The notes under the pieces: model-generated
Database searches by the model: none
The model's input: only the letters and a program-made list of their open reading frames with translations
What the model was told of the DNA's origin: nothing
Position numbers and translations under genes: made by a program
Part shown: positions 1 through 8,325 of the stretch, piece after piece
How positions within the stretch are numbered: position 1 is the first letter of the stretch
Layout of the letters: each line of letters opens with the position of its first letter
Source of the DNA: Bin103 sp002238925
Lineage (GTDB): Bacteria; Spirochaetota; Spirochaetia; SZUA-6; Bin103
Assembly: GCA_965208065.1 (NCBI GenBank)
Contig: OZ242313.1
Location: 1-64,000, forward strand
Length of the DNA stretch: 64,000 nucleotides
Reading direction: 5' to 3'

Positions 1-708
1 CACGGCGCGCGGCGGAGTTGCGTCCGCATTGCCGCGATGCCAGCGCCACATGGTGTTTCCACAGCGGACTGTCGGTATCCCAGCCGGCATCGCCGGCGTT
101 CCAGCTCGGCTCCTCCGGCTCCTGCATACGGTGCAGCAGGAACTTCATCATGTAGCGCGGCCGCTCGGTGCGGTTGGCGGTGGCGCCGTGCCACAGCTCG
201 TAGTGTGTGATGGTCACCGTACCCGCGCTGCCGGTCACCACTCGCACCGGGGTGCCCGGAGGGCGCTGCGCATAGTACTGGCTGCCGGGCAGCACGCCGG
301 TGGGTCCGAGCTCGTCCCGGTGTGTCCTGCGGGTAGTAGAGCAGCAGCACCTTGCGGGTGCGGTGATCGCCCTGGCTGCCGCCGTCCTGGTGCATGTTCT
401 GCGGCTTGCTGCCCGGCCGGTTGTCGTGGCAGTAGCGGTGATCGTCGAGCAGGTAACCGGGCCCGAGAATGCTGGGTCAGGGCGCCGTGCACGGCCGGGT
501 CGGCGAGCATCCTCGCCAGGTCGGGAATCCGCGGCAGCAGGTTGTTGCCGGGGTTTGGCTCGGCGCCGAGCAGTGCATCGGCCTGCCGGCAAATCGAGGC
601 GTGGAACTTCTCCGGCAGCGCCGTGTGCACCGTCACATAACCGTCCCTGATAAACTCCTGCATCTGCCCGTCCGACAACAGAAGCCCGTTCTGTTCGTTG
701 CTGTGCAT
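1..708 (-). pseudogene. Phytanoyl-CoA dioxygenase (PhyH) family gene, two frameshifts, cut by window start
   Basis: The gene reads leftwards from ATG 708, with GGAGGG about six bases upstream. The N-terminal frame (…SDGQMQEFIRDGYVTV…) is typical of PhyH-family Fe(II)/2-oxoglutarate oxygenases. The homology then changes frame twice, each time by one extra base: near 474 (a GGG run) and near 314. After joining the three frames, the family's key residues are all present: the HxD pair in NMHQDGG, and the distal His and 2OG-binding Arg in HGATANRTERPR. The C-terminus lies close to or beyond base 1. Either the gene is a recent pseudogene or the assembly carries two indels; intact active-site residues in all three frames make sequencing error a serious alternative. 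The substrate cannot be deduced. Confidence 0.75.
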
Positions 709-780
709 CGCGGTCCCTCCACCCCCCATTCTGCCGCTCCGCGACCACCCGCCGCAATCCGGTGCGCTGTGCGGGCGAGG

Positions 781-1803
781 TCAGTCGCGCTGGTCGCGCA
801 ATCGCCCGAGCGCGGCAAGGAATTCCGCCTCATCCGCGCAACCGAGCGCCGCCGCCAGCAGCGCCTCCTCGGACGCCGCGGCAAACGCTTCCGCAGCGGT
901 GTCAAACCTCGCCGACACTTCGATGCCGCGTGAGCGCAGCATCTGACGAACCATCTGCGCGCGGGCTTCCGCGCGACCTTCCGCACGGCCCTCTGCGTGG
1001 CCCTCTGCGTGGCCTTCTGCATGGCCCTGCTCGAACCCCTGGCGCCGTTGCGAGCGCAGCAGCGGGTCGTCGTCCGGGCCGGTGCCTTCACGCGCGCTGA
1101 GCACCGCTGCCACCCGCTCCACCACCGCGCTTGTCTGCTCCGACGGCATCGGCTCGTTCAGCGCCAGGTGAATCTCTTCCGCCCGCCAGCCCGGGAACGC
1201 GCGGCTCTCGGCCACAACCCGGAACCGGCCATGCTCCAGCAGGTGAATCGTCAGTCCCGGACGGCGCCGGTGCGGCCGGCTTGGCGACGATGCGTCCGGC
1301 ACTTCCACCCACACTTCCGGGAAGCCCCACGATTCATACAGCGCGAGCTTTCCGCGGTGTACGTCTGTCGTGTGATCCACTTCCAACACCACGTCGGGAA
1401 AGTCATCCTCGCCGACCACCATGCCCTTGGGCCCGGGCTTGGCCCGCGCCGGATGCAGGTACACCGACTCGTCGGCCTGCATGATGCGCCGCGGCTCGCC
1501 GCCGGCGTCGCGCAGCAGCAGGTCCATCGAGCCGTACGATTCGATCGGCGACCCGCGCACGCCGGCGATCTGCCCGGCCAGGCGCGTCAGGAGACGGGTG
1601 GGCCGCTCGTGATAGGGCGTGGCCGGATCGCAAATCCACGCGGTCTCGGTAGCCGCGTCCCAATACTCGAGCCGCCCCTCGAAGCGCTCGATCTCGGTGC
1701 GCGGCAGGTGCACGGGCTTGCAGCCCGGGAACTCCGGCGGCTCGGCGCGCCGGGGTTGGGCTGTCTCGCGGCGCCCGGTTGGCGGTGCTTCGGTGCTAGC
1801 CAT
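781..1803 (-). CDS. Uma2 family (DUF820) endonuclease-fold protein
   Basis: 340 residues from ATG 1803. An open frame continues upstream to 2040 but would run through the TPP riboswitch, so 1803 is the sensible start; no strong ribosome-binding site is visible. The core around FPDVVLEVD…KLALYESWGFPEVWVEV carries the D…ExD pattern of the PD-(D/E)XK fold found in Uma2/DUF820 proteins, a large family of uncertain function often classed as putative restriction endonucleases. The C-terminal third holds a degenerate tandem repeat (GHAEGHAEGHAEGRAEGRAE), then an Ala-rich helical tail. Such repeat-bearing tails are common in the family. Whether it cuts DNA is unknown. Confidence 0.75.
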   Translation of the reverse strand: MASTEAPPTGRRETAQPRRAEPPEFPGCKPVHLPRTEIERFEGRLEYWDAATETAWICDPATPYHERPTRLLTRLAGQIAGVRGSPIESYGSMDLLLRDAGGEPRRIMQADESVYLHPARAKPGPKGMVVGEDDFPDVVLEVDHTTDVHRGKLALYESWGFPEVWVEVPDASSPSRPHRRRPGLTIHLLEHGRFRVVAESRAFPGWRAEEIHLALNEPMPSEQTSAVVERVAAVLSAREGTGPDDDPLLRSQRRQGFEQGHAEGHAEGHAEGRAEGRAEARAQMVRQMLRSRGIEVSARFDTAAEAFAAASEEALLAAALGCADEAEFLAALGRLRDQRD

Positions 1804-1883
1804 GGCGGCAGCGTAGCCTATCTCGGACCGGGACGCAAACCGAACGTTCCAGAAAGGCCGGAAAAAGGACCGGCAGCAGGCGG

Positions 1884-1910
1884 TTGACGGTGCCGCGGCT
1901 GGCGGATAAG
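1884..1910 (+). promoter_or_regulatory. Candidate sigma-70-type promoter of thiBPQ
   Basis: TTGACG at 1884-1889 (5/6 to consensus) and GATAAG at 1905-1910 (4/6), with a short 15-base spacer. Transcription would begin about 1917, at the 5' edge of the TPP aptamer, which supports the assignment. It rests on visual motif matching only. Confidence 0.4.
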
Positions 1911-1918
1911 GTGGCAGG

Positions 1919-2038
1919 ACAGACCGGGGAGCTTGGTGTTGCCAAGCTGAGAGGAGAGCCGTGGGACCGGCGTTGAACGCCCATCTCAGAGCTTTCGACT
2001 CGTACACCTGATCCGGGTAATGCCGGCGGAGGGAGCTC
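1919..2038 (+). promoter_or_regulatory. TPP riboswitch (THI element)
   Basis: All conserved blocks of the thiamine pyrophosphate aptamer are present in order: GGGGAGC (1926-1932), the hairpin GCTTGG-TGTT-GCCAAGC, CTGAGAGGA (1947-1955), then ACCTGATCCGGGTAATGCC (2006-2024) and GGCGGAGGGAG. A variable arm fills 1956-2005. It lies about 57 bases ahead of the thiB start, so TPP binding should reduce expression of the thiamine importer. The expression platform (sequestered RBS or terminator) cannot be resolved by eye; there is no clear U-tract before 2096. Confidence 0.93.
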
Positions 2039-2095
2039 ATCGCCCACCTGCAGCCTGATTATCAGTCATTTTCCACTCCCCGGCGGGAGGAATAC

Positions 2096-3148
2096 ATGCG
2101 TTATCTGTTCGCGATGCCTGCCGTGCTGGCACTGCTTTGTGCCGCCTACGCCGGTGCGGAGCCGGCGGCCGAGGAACCGGACGTGCTCACCATGATGGGG
2201 CACGATTCGACCGTGGTCCCGGAAGAGGTGCTGGCCGAGTTCGAGGAGCGCTACGGCGCCAGGGTCCGCATCCTGCTGGCCGGCGACGCCGGCTCCGCGC
2301 TCAACCGCGCCATCCTGGCCAAGGGCAACCCGCTCGCCGACGTGCTGTACGGAGTCGACAATGCGTTCCTGAGCCGGGCGCTCGAGGAAGGCGTGTTCGA
2401 GGCCTACGAGCCCGCTGCCCTGGCCGGCATCGCCCCCGAACTGCGCCTCGATGCCAGCGGCCACGCCACGCCGATCGACTTCGGCGACGTGTGCGTGAAC
2501 TACGACATCACCTGGTTCGACGAAGCCGGGCTGGCGCCGCCGCAGACGCTGGAGGACCTGGCAAATCCCGCGTACGCCGACCTGCTGGTGGTAGAGAATC
2601 CCGCCGCCTCGTCGCCCGGCCTTGCCTTCCTGCTGGCCACCATCGGCCGGTTCGGCGATCCCGGCTACCTCGATTACTGGCGCGAACTGCAGAATAACGG
2701 CGTGCGCGTGGCCCCCGACTGGGAGACCGCCTACTTCGCCGAGTTCAGCGGCGGCACCAGCGGCGGCGACCGCCCCCTGGTGGTGTCCTACGGCTCCAGC
2801 CCGCCGTTCGAGGTGATCTACGCGGAGATTCCGATCGAGGCGCCCACCACCGGGGTGATGGTCGGCGACCAGAGCTGCTTCCGGCAGATCGAGTTCGCCG
2901 GCATCCTGGCCGGCACGCCGCGCCGCGAGTTGGCCGAGCGCTGGATCGACTTCATGCTGGAGACCAGCTTCCAGGCATCGCTGCCGCTCAACATGTTCGT
3001 GTTTCCGGTCATCGCCGACACTCCCCTGGCGCCGGAGTTCGAACGTTTCCTGTCGATTCCGGAGCGCCCCGTGCACGTCGACCCGGCCGCCATCGCCGAG
3101 CACCGCGAACGCTGGATCCGCCAGTGGCGCGAGGCGATGGCGCAGTAA
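2096..3148 (+). CDS. thiB: Thiamine ABC transporter, periplasmic binding protein
   Basis: 350 residues with GGGAGGAA ahead of ATG 2096 and a Sec signal peptide (cleavage about residue 21, AYAGA). Family motifs run in the usual order: DVLYGVDN, FGDVCVNYD, ASSPGLAFLLATI, VVSYGSSP and CFRQIEFAGIL. These match ThiB/TbpA-type type II binding proteins, which capture thiamine, TMP or TPP for the ThiPQ membrane complex. The upstream TPP riboswitch makes thiamine the probable ligand rather than iron, which related binding proteins carry. It is first gene of a three-gene operon; thiP follows after about 66 bases. Confidence 0.9.
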   Translation: MRYLFAMPAVLALLCAAYAGAEPAAEEPDVLTMMGHDSTVVPEEVLAEFEERYGARVRILLAGDAGSALNRAILAKGNPLADVLYGVDNAFLSRALEEGVFEAYEPAALAGIAPELRLDASGHATPIDFGDVCVNYDITWFDEAGLAPPQTLEDLANPAYADLLVVENPAASSPGLAFLLATIGRFGDPGYLDYWRELQNNGVRVAPDWETAYFAEFSGGTSGGDRPLVVSYGSSPPFEVIYAEIPIEAPTTGVMVGDQSCFRQIEFAGILAGTPRRELAERWIDFMLETSFQASLPLNMFVFPVIADTPLAPEFERFLSIPERPVHVDPAAIAEHRERWIRQWREAMAQ

Positions 3149-3214
3149 CCGTGACGCCCACGGCGATGGCCCGGCACGTAACCCTGCAGCGGCGCACGGC
3201 GCGCGGGTAGGAGC

Positions 3215-4939
3215 TTGCGCGCCGCCACGCGCCGGGACCAGGGCGTCCGGAACGCGCGAATCGGGCAGGCAGCGGTCGGCCTGCCCGGTGCGCGCCCGTG
3301 GCTGTGGATCCTGCCGCTGGCGTTCCTGGGCCTGTTCTACCTCTACCCGCTGGCCGCCATCATCGCACGCGGGCTGAGCAGCCCGGCCGCGGACGGCATC
3401 GGCATCCGGCAGATCCTGACCGCGGCCACCACGCTGCGCGCGCTCTGGTTCAGCACCTGGCAGGCGGTCGTGTCCACCCTGTGCACGCTGGCGGTCGGCC
3501 TGCCGGCCGCCTACGTATTCGCGCGCTACCGCTTCCCTGCCAAGCGCCTGCTGCGCACGCTCACGCTGGTGCCGTTCGTGCTGCCCACGCTGGTGGTGGC
3601 CGCCGCCTGGCAGGCGCTGCTCGGGCCGCGCGGTTTCGTAAACCAGGTGCTGCCGGCCCTCTCGCTGCCGCCGCTCCAGTTCACCGGCACTGCCGGGGCA
3701 ATCATCGCCGCCCACGTGTTCTTCAACACGGCGCTGGTGGTGCGCCTGGTGGGCGATGCCTGGGCACAGTTGCATCCGCGCGTCAACGAGACCGCTGCGC
3801 TGCTCGGCGCCGGGCCGCTGCGGCGCTGGCACCGCATCACCCTGCCGTTGCTGACGCGGCCCATTGTGGCCGCCGCCCTGCTGGTGTTCCTGTTCGACTT
3901 CACCTCGTTCGGGGTGGTGCTGCTGCTCGGCGCCGGGCGCTTCGCCACCCTGGAGGTGGAGATCTACCTGCAGACCGTCACCCTGTTCGACCTGCGCGCG
4001 GCGGCGGTGCTGTCGCTGCTGCAGCTCCTGCTCACCGCGCTGGTCACCTCCGCCTACAGCAGCGCCGCCTCCCGCTACGGCGCCACCGCCCGGCTGGGCC
4101 GCGCCGCCACCCACGAGCGTTGGCCGGCGTCCGGCCGCGAGCGCCTGCTGGTGGCGCTCACGGTCGGCGCGCTGCTGGCATGGCTGGTGGTGCCGCTGAC
4201 GGCGCTGGCGCTGCGCGCCCTGTTCTCGGTGGAGGACGGGCGCCTCACCCTGGCCCTGTTCACCCGACTCGCCAGCCGCCCGCGCGGGGCCGCGCTCACC
4301 GTGGCGCCGCTGCTGGCAATCCGCAACTCGCTGCTGTTCGCCGCCCTCACCGCCGTGCTCAGCCTGGCGGTGGGGCTGCCCGCCGCCCGGGCCGCGATCG
4401 GCGTGCGCCGCGCCTGGCTGCGGCGCTTGGTCGACGTGGCAGTGATGCTGCCCCTCGGCACCTCGCCGGTCACCATCGGCTTCGGGTTTATCCTGGCCCT
4501 CAACCTGCCGGGTTGGGACTTGCGCGCGTCGCCGGTGCTGCTGCCGGTGGCGCACACGCTGGTGGCGTTGCCGCTGGTGTTCCGCGCGCTGGTGGGCGGG
4601 TTGCAGGCGGTGCCGGTACGCCTGCGCGAGGCCGCCGCCGTGCTCGGCGCCTCGCCGGCGCAACGCTTCATCCACGTCGAGCTACCGGTGCTCGGCCGCG
4701 CCGTCGCCAGCGCGGCGCTGTTCGCGGCCGCCATCTCGCTCGGCGAGTTCGGCGCCAGCGCCCTGATCGCGCGCCCCGAGCTGCCCACCATCACCACCGC
4801 CATCTTCCGCTCGCTGTCGCGCCCCGGCGCCGCCAACTACGGCCAGGGCATGGCGCTGGCGACCCTGCTGATGCTCACCACGGCGCTCAGCGTGGCGCTC
4901 ATCGAACGCCTGCGCGTCGCCGCCGCGCGCGATTTCTGA
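3215..4939 (+). CDS. thiP: Thiamine ABC transporter permease, two fused domains
   Basis: 574 residues as read from TTG 3215; the AGGAG at 3209-3213 sits only one base before it, so the start is uncertain. The first membrane segment begins near residue 28 (WLWILPLAFLGLFYL). About twelve hydrophobic segments are arranged as two BPD_transp_1 halves. Each half has an EAA-loop for contact with the ATPase: ETAALLGAGPLRRW near residue 190 and REAAAVLGASPAQRF near residue 470. The duplicated permease is standard for ThiP and ferric-ion (FbpB) importers. The gene lies between thiB and thiQ, with two bases to thiQ. Confidence 0.88.
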   Translation: MRAATRRDQGVRNARIGQAAVGLPGARPWLWILPLAFLGLFYLYPLAAIIARGLSSPAADGIGIRQILTAATTLRALWFSTWQAVVSTLCTLAVGLPAAYVFARYRFPAKRLLRTLTLVPFVLPTLVVAAAWQALLGPRGFVNQVLPALSLPPLQFTGTAGAIIAAHVFFNTALVVRLVGDAWAQLHPRVNETAALLGAGPLRRWHRITLPLLTRPIVAAALLVFLFDFTSFGVVLLLGAGRFATLEVEIYLQTVTLFDLRAAAVLSLLQLLLTALVTSAYSSAASRYGATARLGRAATHERWPASGRERLLVALTVGALLAWLVVPLTALALRALFSVEDGRLTLALFTRLASRPRGAALTVAPLLAIRNSLLFAALTAVLSLAVGLPAARAAIGVRRAWLRRLVDVAVMLPLGTSPVTIGFGFILALNLPGWDLRASPVLLPVAHTLVALPLVFRALVGGLQAVPVRLREAAAVLGASPAQRFIHVELPVLGRAVASAALFAAAISLGEFGASALIARPELPTITTAIFRSLSRPGAANYGQGMALATLLMLTTALSVALIERLRVAAARDF

Positions 4940-4941
4940 CG

Positions 4942-6108
4942 ATGAACGGCAGCGAACAAGACGCGGCAAGAAGCCGGCACGCCGCTGCCGCCGCGGACGC
5001 GCTGGAGGTGCGGCGGGTAGCCGTCCAACTCGGCGGCGCGGCGGTGCTGGACGACGTGTCGCTGACTGCCCGCGGCGGCGAAATCGTGGCCCTGCTGGGG
5101 CCGAGCGGGTGCGGCAAGACCACCCTGCTGCGGGTGATCGCCGGATTGCAGCCGCACGCCGGCGACGTGCTCTGGCAGGGCCGGTCGCTGGCCGCCGTGC
5201 CGGCGCACCGGCGCGGCTTCGGGCTGGTGTTTCAGGACCAGGCGCTGTTTCCCCACCTGGACGTGGAGCGCAACGTCGCCTTCGGGCTGCGCATGCAGCC
5301 GCGCACGCAGCACCGCAACGCCGCGGAGCGCCGCCGGCGGGTGGCGGAACTGCTGGAGCTGGTGGGGCTGAGCGGCTTCAGCCGGCGGCCCGTGGACGCC
5401 CTGTCCGGCGGCGAGGCGCAGCGCGTGGCATTGGCGCGCGCGCTGGCGCCGCAACCGCGCCTGCTGATGCTGGACGAGCCCCTGGCCGGGCTCGACCGCC
5501 CGCTGCGCGAGCAACTTCTGGTCGACCTGCCGCGCATCCTGCGCCGGCTGCGGCAGACCGCCCTGTTCGTGACCCACGACCTGGAGGAAGCGCTGGCGGT
5601 GTCCGACCGGGTAGCGGTGATGCGCGCCGGCCGCATCGTCCAGGTCGGCACCCCGCGCGCCGTCCACGAACGCCCGGCCAACGAGTTCGTGGCCCGCTTC
5701 CTCGGCCGCGCCAACATCCTGCACGGGACGGTGCGTGCCACCGGCGGCGGGCACCCGCGCCTGCTGGAGACCGAGATTGGCCTGTTACCCTACGATCTGC
5801 CCGCCGCGGCCGGCGAACGCGGCACCGTCCTGATCCGCCCGGAACGAATCACCCTCGTCGACACCAGCCTCGGCCAGCGGGCTTCCGGACGCCCCACCGC
5901 GCCCGGCGAACGCGGACCGTGCACGCTGCACGGCACGCTGCAGAACACGTCGTTCCGCGGCATCGCCGCCCTCGCGACGGTGGCGGTGGACGCCATTTCC
6001 CTGCAGGTGCTGATACCTGCCGGGCGAACCCTCCCGCCCGCCGGCGCCGCCGTCACGGTGAGCTTCGACCCGCGCGCGGCGGTCGTCCCGCTCGCCGAGA
6101 GCCACTGA
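4942..6108 (+). CDS. thiQ: Thiamine ABC transporter ATP-binding protein
   Basis: 388 residues. Walker A GPSGCGKTT is at 53-61, signature LSGGEAQRV at 154-162, Walker B LLMLDEP at 174-180, and the switch His lies in FVTHD. The chain continues about 150 residues past the ATPase core with a TOBE-like beta domain, so it is longer than E. coli ThiQ and closer in build to FbpC/PotA-type ATPases. It supplies energy for ThiP. The two-base gap from thiP implies translational coupling. Substrate assignment rests mainly on the riboswitch. Confidence 0.88.
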   Translation: MNGSEQDAARSRHAAAAADALEVRRVAVQLGGAAVLDDVSLTARGGEIVALLGPSGCGKTTLLRVIAGLQPHAGDVLWQGRSLAAVPAHRRGFGLVFQDQALFPHLDVERNVAFGLRMQPRTQHRNAAERRRRVAELLELVGLSGFSRRPVDALSGGEAQRVALARALAPQPRLLMLDEPLAGLDRPLREQLLVDLPRILRRLRQTALFVTHDLEEALAVSDRVAVMRAGRIVQVGTPRAVHERPANEFVARFLGRANILHGTVRATGGGHPRLLETEIGLLPYDLPAAAGERGTVLIRPERITLVDTSLGQRASGRPTAPGERGPCTLHGTLQNTSFRGIAALATVAVDAISLQVLIPAGRTLPPAGAAVTVSFDPRAAVVPLAESH

Positions 6109-6149
6109 CGCAACATGCCGGGCGCGGTGCCCGCGCAGGCTGCCGGAGC

Positions 6150-8216
6150 CTACTCCTCGATGTACCACTGGGCCGGCGCGGCCTGCACCCACAGGAAGCT
6201 GGCGAACGAGAACGGCAGCTTCTCCGGCACGTTGCGGATCCGGTTGTTGACGATGATCGGGCGCACCGTCTTCGCCACCGTGCCGAGGTTGCCGAGCATC
6301 TCGGCCTGAAAGTCCCACAGCTCGGAACCGATCCGGTTGAACTCCTCGGCATTGGGCGCGGCGACCCACTGCCGCCACAGGTCGATGTAGTGTCCCCACT
6401 CCCCGGTCGGCTCCACTCCCGGGGCCGGCTCCTCGCCCTTGCGGCCGCCCTCGATCCACAGCTGATGTCTGAGCCATTGGTGCCACTCGGGCGCGTACGC
6501 CACTATACCTTCCGCGAATTCGGGCAACCCGATGCGTCCCGGCAAGGACGACTGCGAAATCCAGATCGACAGGTCCAGCTCGTTGGCCACCACCTGGTTC
6601 AGCCACAGCTCCTCCGATACCTGCTTGTAGTTGGTCCTGATGCCGACCTCGTTCCAGTAGGCCTGCGCCAGTTCGCTGACGTTGTCGCCCATGGTGCCGA
6701 TCACGGAGCTGGTGTGCGGGCGCATCTCCAGTATGAACTCATCACCGCCGGGGGCCTCGCGCCAGCCGTCGCCGTCGCGGTCGGTCATGCCCATCTCATC
6801 CAGCAGCGCCATCGCCCGGTCCGGGTCGTAGTCGGCGTAGGCGCTCGCCCACTGGGGGTCGTAGAACGCGGCGCCGGCATCCACCGTGTACTGCTGCGGC
6901 GTCGCCATGCCCAGGAACACGAACTGGTTGATCTCGTCGCGGTTCATCGCCAGCGACATTGCCTGACGGAACCGCTTGTCCAGGAAGATCGGGCCCTTCA
7001 CCGGGTCCGGGTGGTTCAGGTTGAAGCCGAACGTGACGCGGGAGTCCTTGGTATCCTGCCACTCCAACACGCGGTAGTCGCCGATTTCCTCGTTCTCCTT
7101 GTACAGCGGGAAGCTGCCCGGATCGGTAAGACGCCCGCCGATGTCCACCTTGCCCTGCATCATGGCGAGGATCGCCACCTGCTTGTCGGCGAAGAACGAC
7201 GCCTTCACACGGTCGATGTAAGGCAGCTGATTGCCGGCGCCGTCCACCGCGAAGAAGTAGGGGTTGCGGGCAAAGAAGATCGCGGTCGAGTCGCGCCGCT
7301 CCTGGACCCACGGCGCCAGTTCCGGGCGCGGGTGTTTCAAGCCGGGCGAACCGGACATGCGCGCCAGCAGGCCGGCGATCCAGGTGTCGTGGCCGTCCTC
7401 CATGGCGAGCTTCTCGGCGTCGGCGTTGAACTTGGGGTGGAACGTCCGCATGTGGTGCGCCGGCGTGAACAGCCGGCCCGATTGCACCTCATACCAGTTC
7501 AGCAGCAGGGTCTGGTCGTTGAGCGTGATCGGAGCCGGAAACGTGATGACCAGCGTGTAGTCGTCGACTGCCTCCCAGTCGGCGAGTTCGCCCCCCATCG
7601 TGAACCTGCCGCGGCCGCTGGCGGGAAGATCGAAGTCCGACAGAACGTTGTCATACACCCACATGAAGTCCGCGGTGCTGAACGGCTCACCATCCGACCA
7701 CTTCATTCCCTCGCGCAATTGAATGGTGAGTACGGTCTGGTCGTCGGAGATGTCGTATCCCCTGGCGCCGTACGGGATCGCCTCGTTGAGCGTGGGGTCG
7801 GCCCGGAACAGGAATGCCTTGCGTCCGCGGTGCATGTCGCCCCAGTCGGACGGCCCGGTGCGCGCCACCCGCAACTCGCCGCCGTAGCTGCCGGTCTGCT
7901 CATACGGCTCCAGCACCAGCGGATCGTCAGGCAACCGCTCGACTACCGGCGGCAGCTCCCCGCTCTGCACCATGGCGGTTAGCATCGGCGCCTCGCTGAA
8001 CGTGGTGATGCCGACCTGCGAGGCGGTGGGCGCTAGCAGCCAGCTCTCCTTCACCGTGTACCGTCCCGCCACCTTGACGATGTCGGAGCCGGTCATGGCA
8101 GCGGCCGCGACCGTTGCGTCTCCCGCCGACTCTTCGACAGTCGCGCCGGCGATCGCCAACGCCGCGCCCAGCGCCAGCAGGGGCGCAACGAACATGAATG
8201 AACGTACCATTCTCAT
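6150..8216 (-). CDS. Peptide/solute-binding lipid-independent periplasmic protein (SBP_bac_5)
   Basis: 688 residues from ATG 8216, with AGGGAGG just upstream and a clean signal peptide (MRMVRSFMFVAPLLALG…). The body matches extracellular solute-binding family 5 (OppA/DppA type): a WSDGEPFSTADFMWVYDNV block, a GTGPSDWGD-like N-lobe and a C-terminal hinge region. Long family-5 proteins of 600-700 residues often serve oligosaccharide or oligopeptide importers in bacteria of this kind. There is no cognate permease or ATPase next to it, so it is either an orphan binding protein using a distant transporter or the remainder of a split operon. Confidence 0.85.
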   Translation of the reverse strand: MRMVRSFMFVAPLLALGAALAIAGATVEESAGDATVAAAAMTGSDIVKVAGRYTVKESWLLAPTASQVGITTFSEAPMLTAMVQSGELPPVVERLPDDPLVLEPYEQTGSYGGELRVARTGPSDWGDMHRGRKAFLFRADPTLNEAIPYGARGYDISDDQTVLTIQLREGMKWSDGEPFSTADFMWVYDNVLSDFDLPASGRGRFTMGGELADWEAVDDYTLVITFPAPITLNDQTLLLNWYEVQSGRLFTPAHHMRTFHPKFNADAEKLAMEDGHDTWIAGLLARMSGSPGLKHPRPELAPWVQERRDSTAIFFARNPYFFAVDGAGNQLPYIDRVKASFFADKQVAILAMMQGKVDIGGRLTDPGSFPLYKENEEIGDYRVLEWQDTKDSRVTFGFNLNHPDPVKGPIFLDKRFRQAMSLAMNRDEINQFVFLGMATPQQYTVDAGAAFYDPQWASAYADYDPDRAMALLDEMGMTDRDGDGWREAPGGDEFILEMRPHTSSVIGTMGDNVSELAQAYWNEVGIRTNYKQVSEELWLNQVVANELDLSIWISQSSLPGRIGLPEFAEGIVAYAPEWHQWLRHQLWIEGGRKGEEPAPGVEPTGEWGHYIDLWRQWVAAPNAEEFNRIGSELWDFQAEMLGNLGTVAKTVRPIIVNNRIRNVPEKLPFSFASFLWVQAAPAQWYIEE

Positions 8217-8325
8217 GGGAACCTCCCTGAACAGGTCGTATTCTCCCTATCGTAAACGGTCCGCGCCGCAATGCAAGCAACGCCGCCGCCGGTTGCGCCG
8301 GTGCCGCCGTTCCATGCCGTGCGGC

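Noticed and set aside
2066..4675. 869-codon minus-strand open frame opposite thiBP
   Set aside because: Gln/Arg/Gly-rich composition with no domains; shadow of thiB and thiP.
6109..6149. Short inverted repeat between the convergent thiQ and SBP genes
   Set aside because: Only four base pairs and no U-tract.
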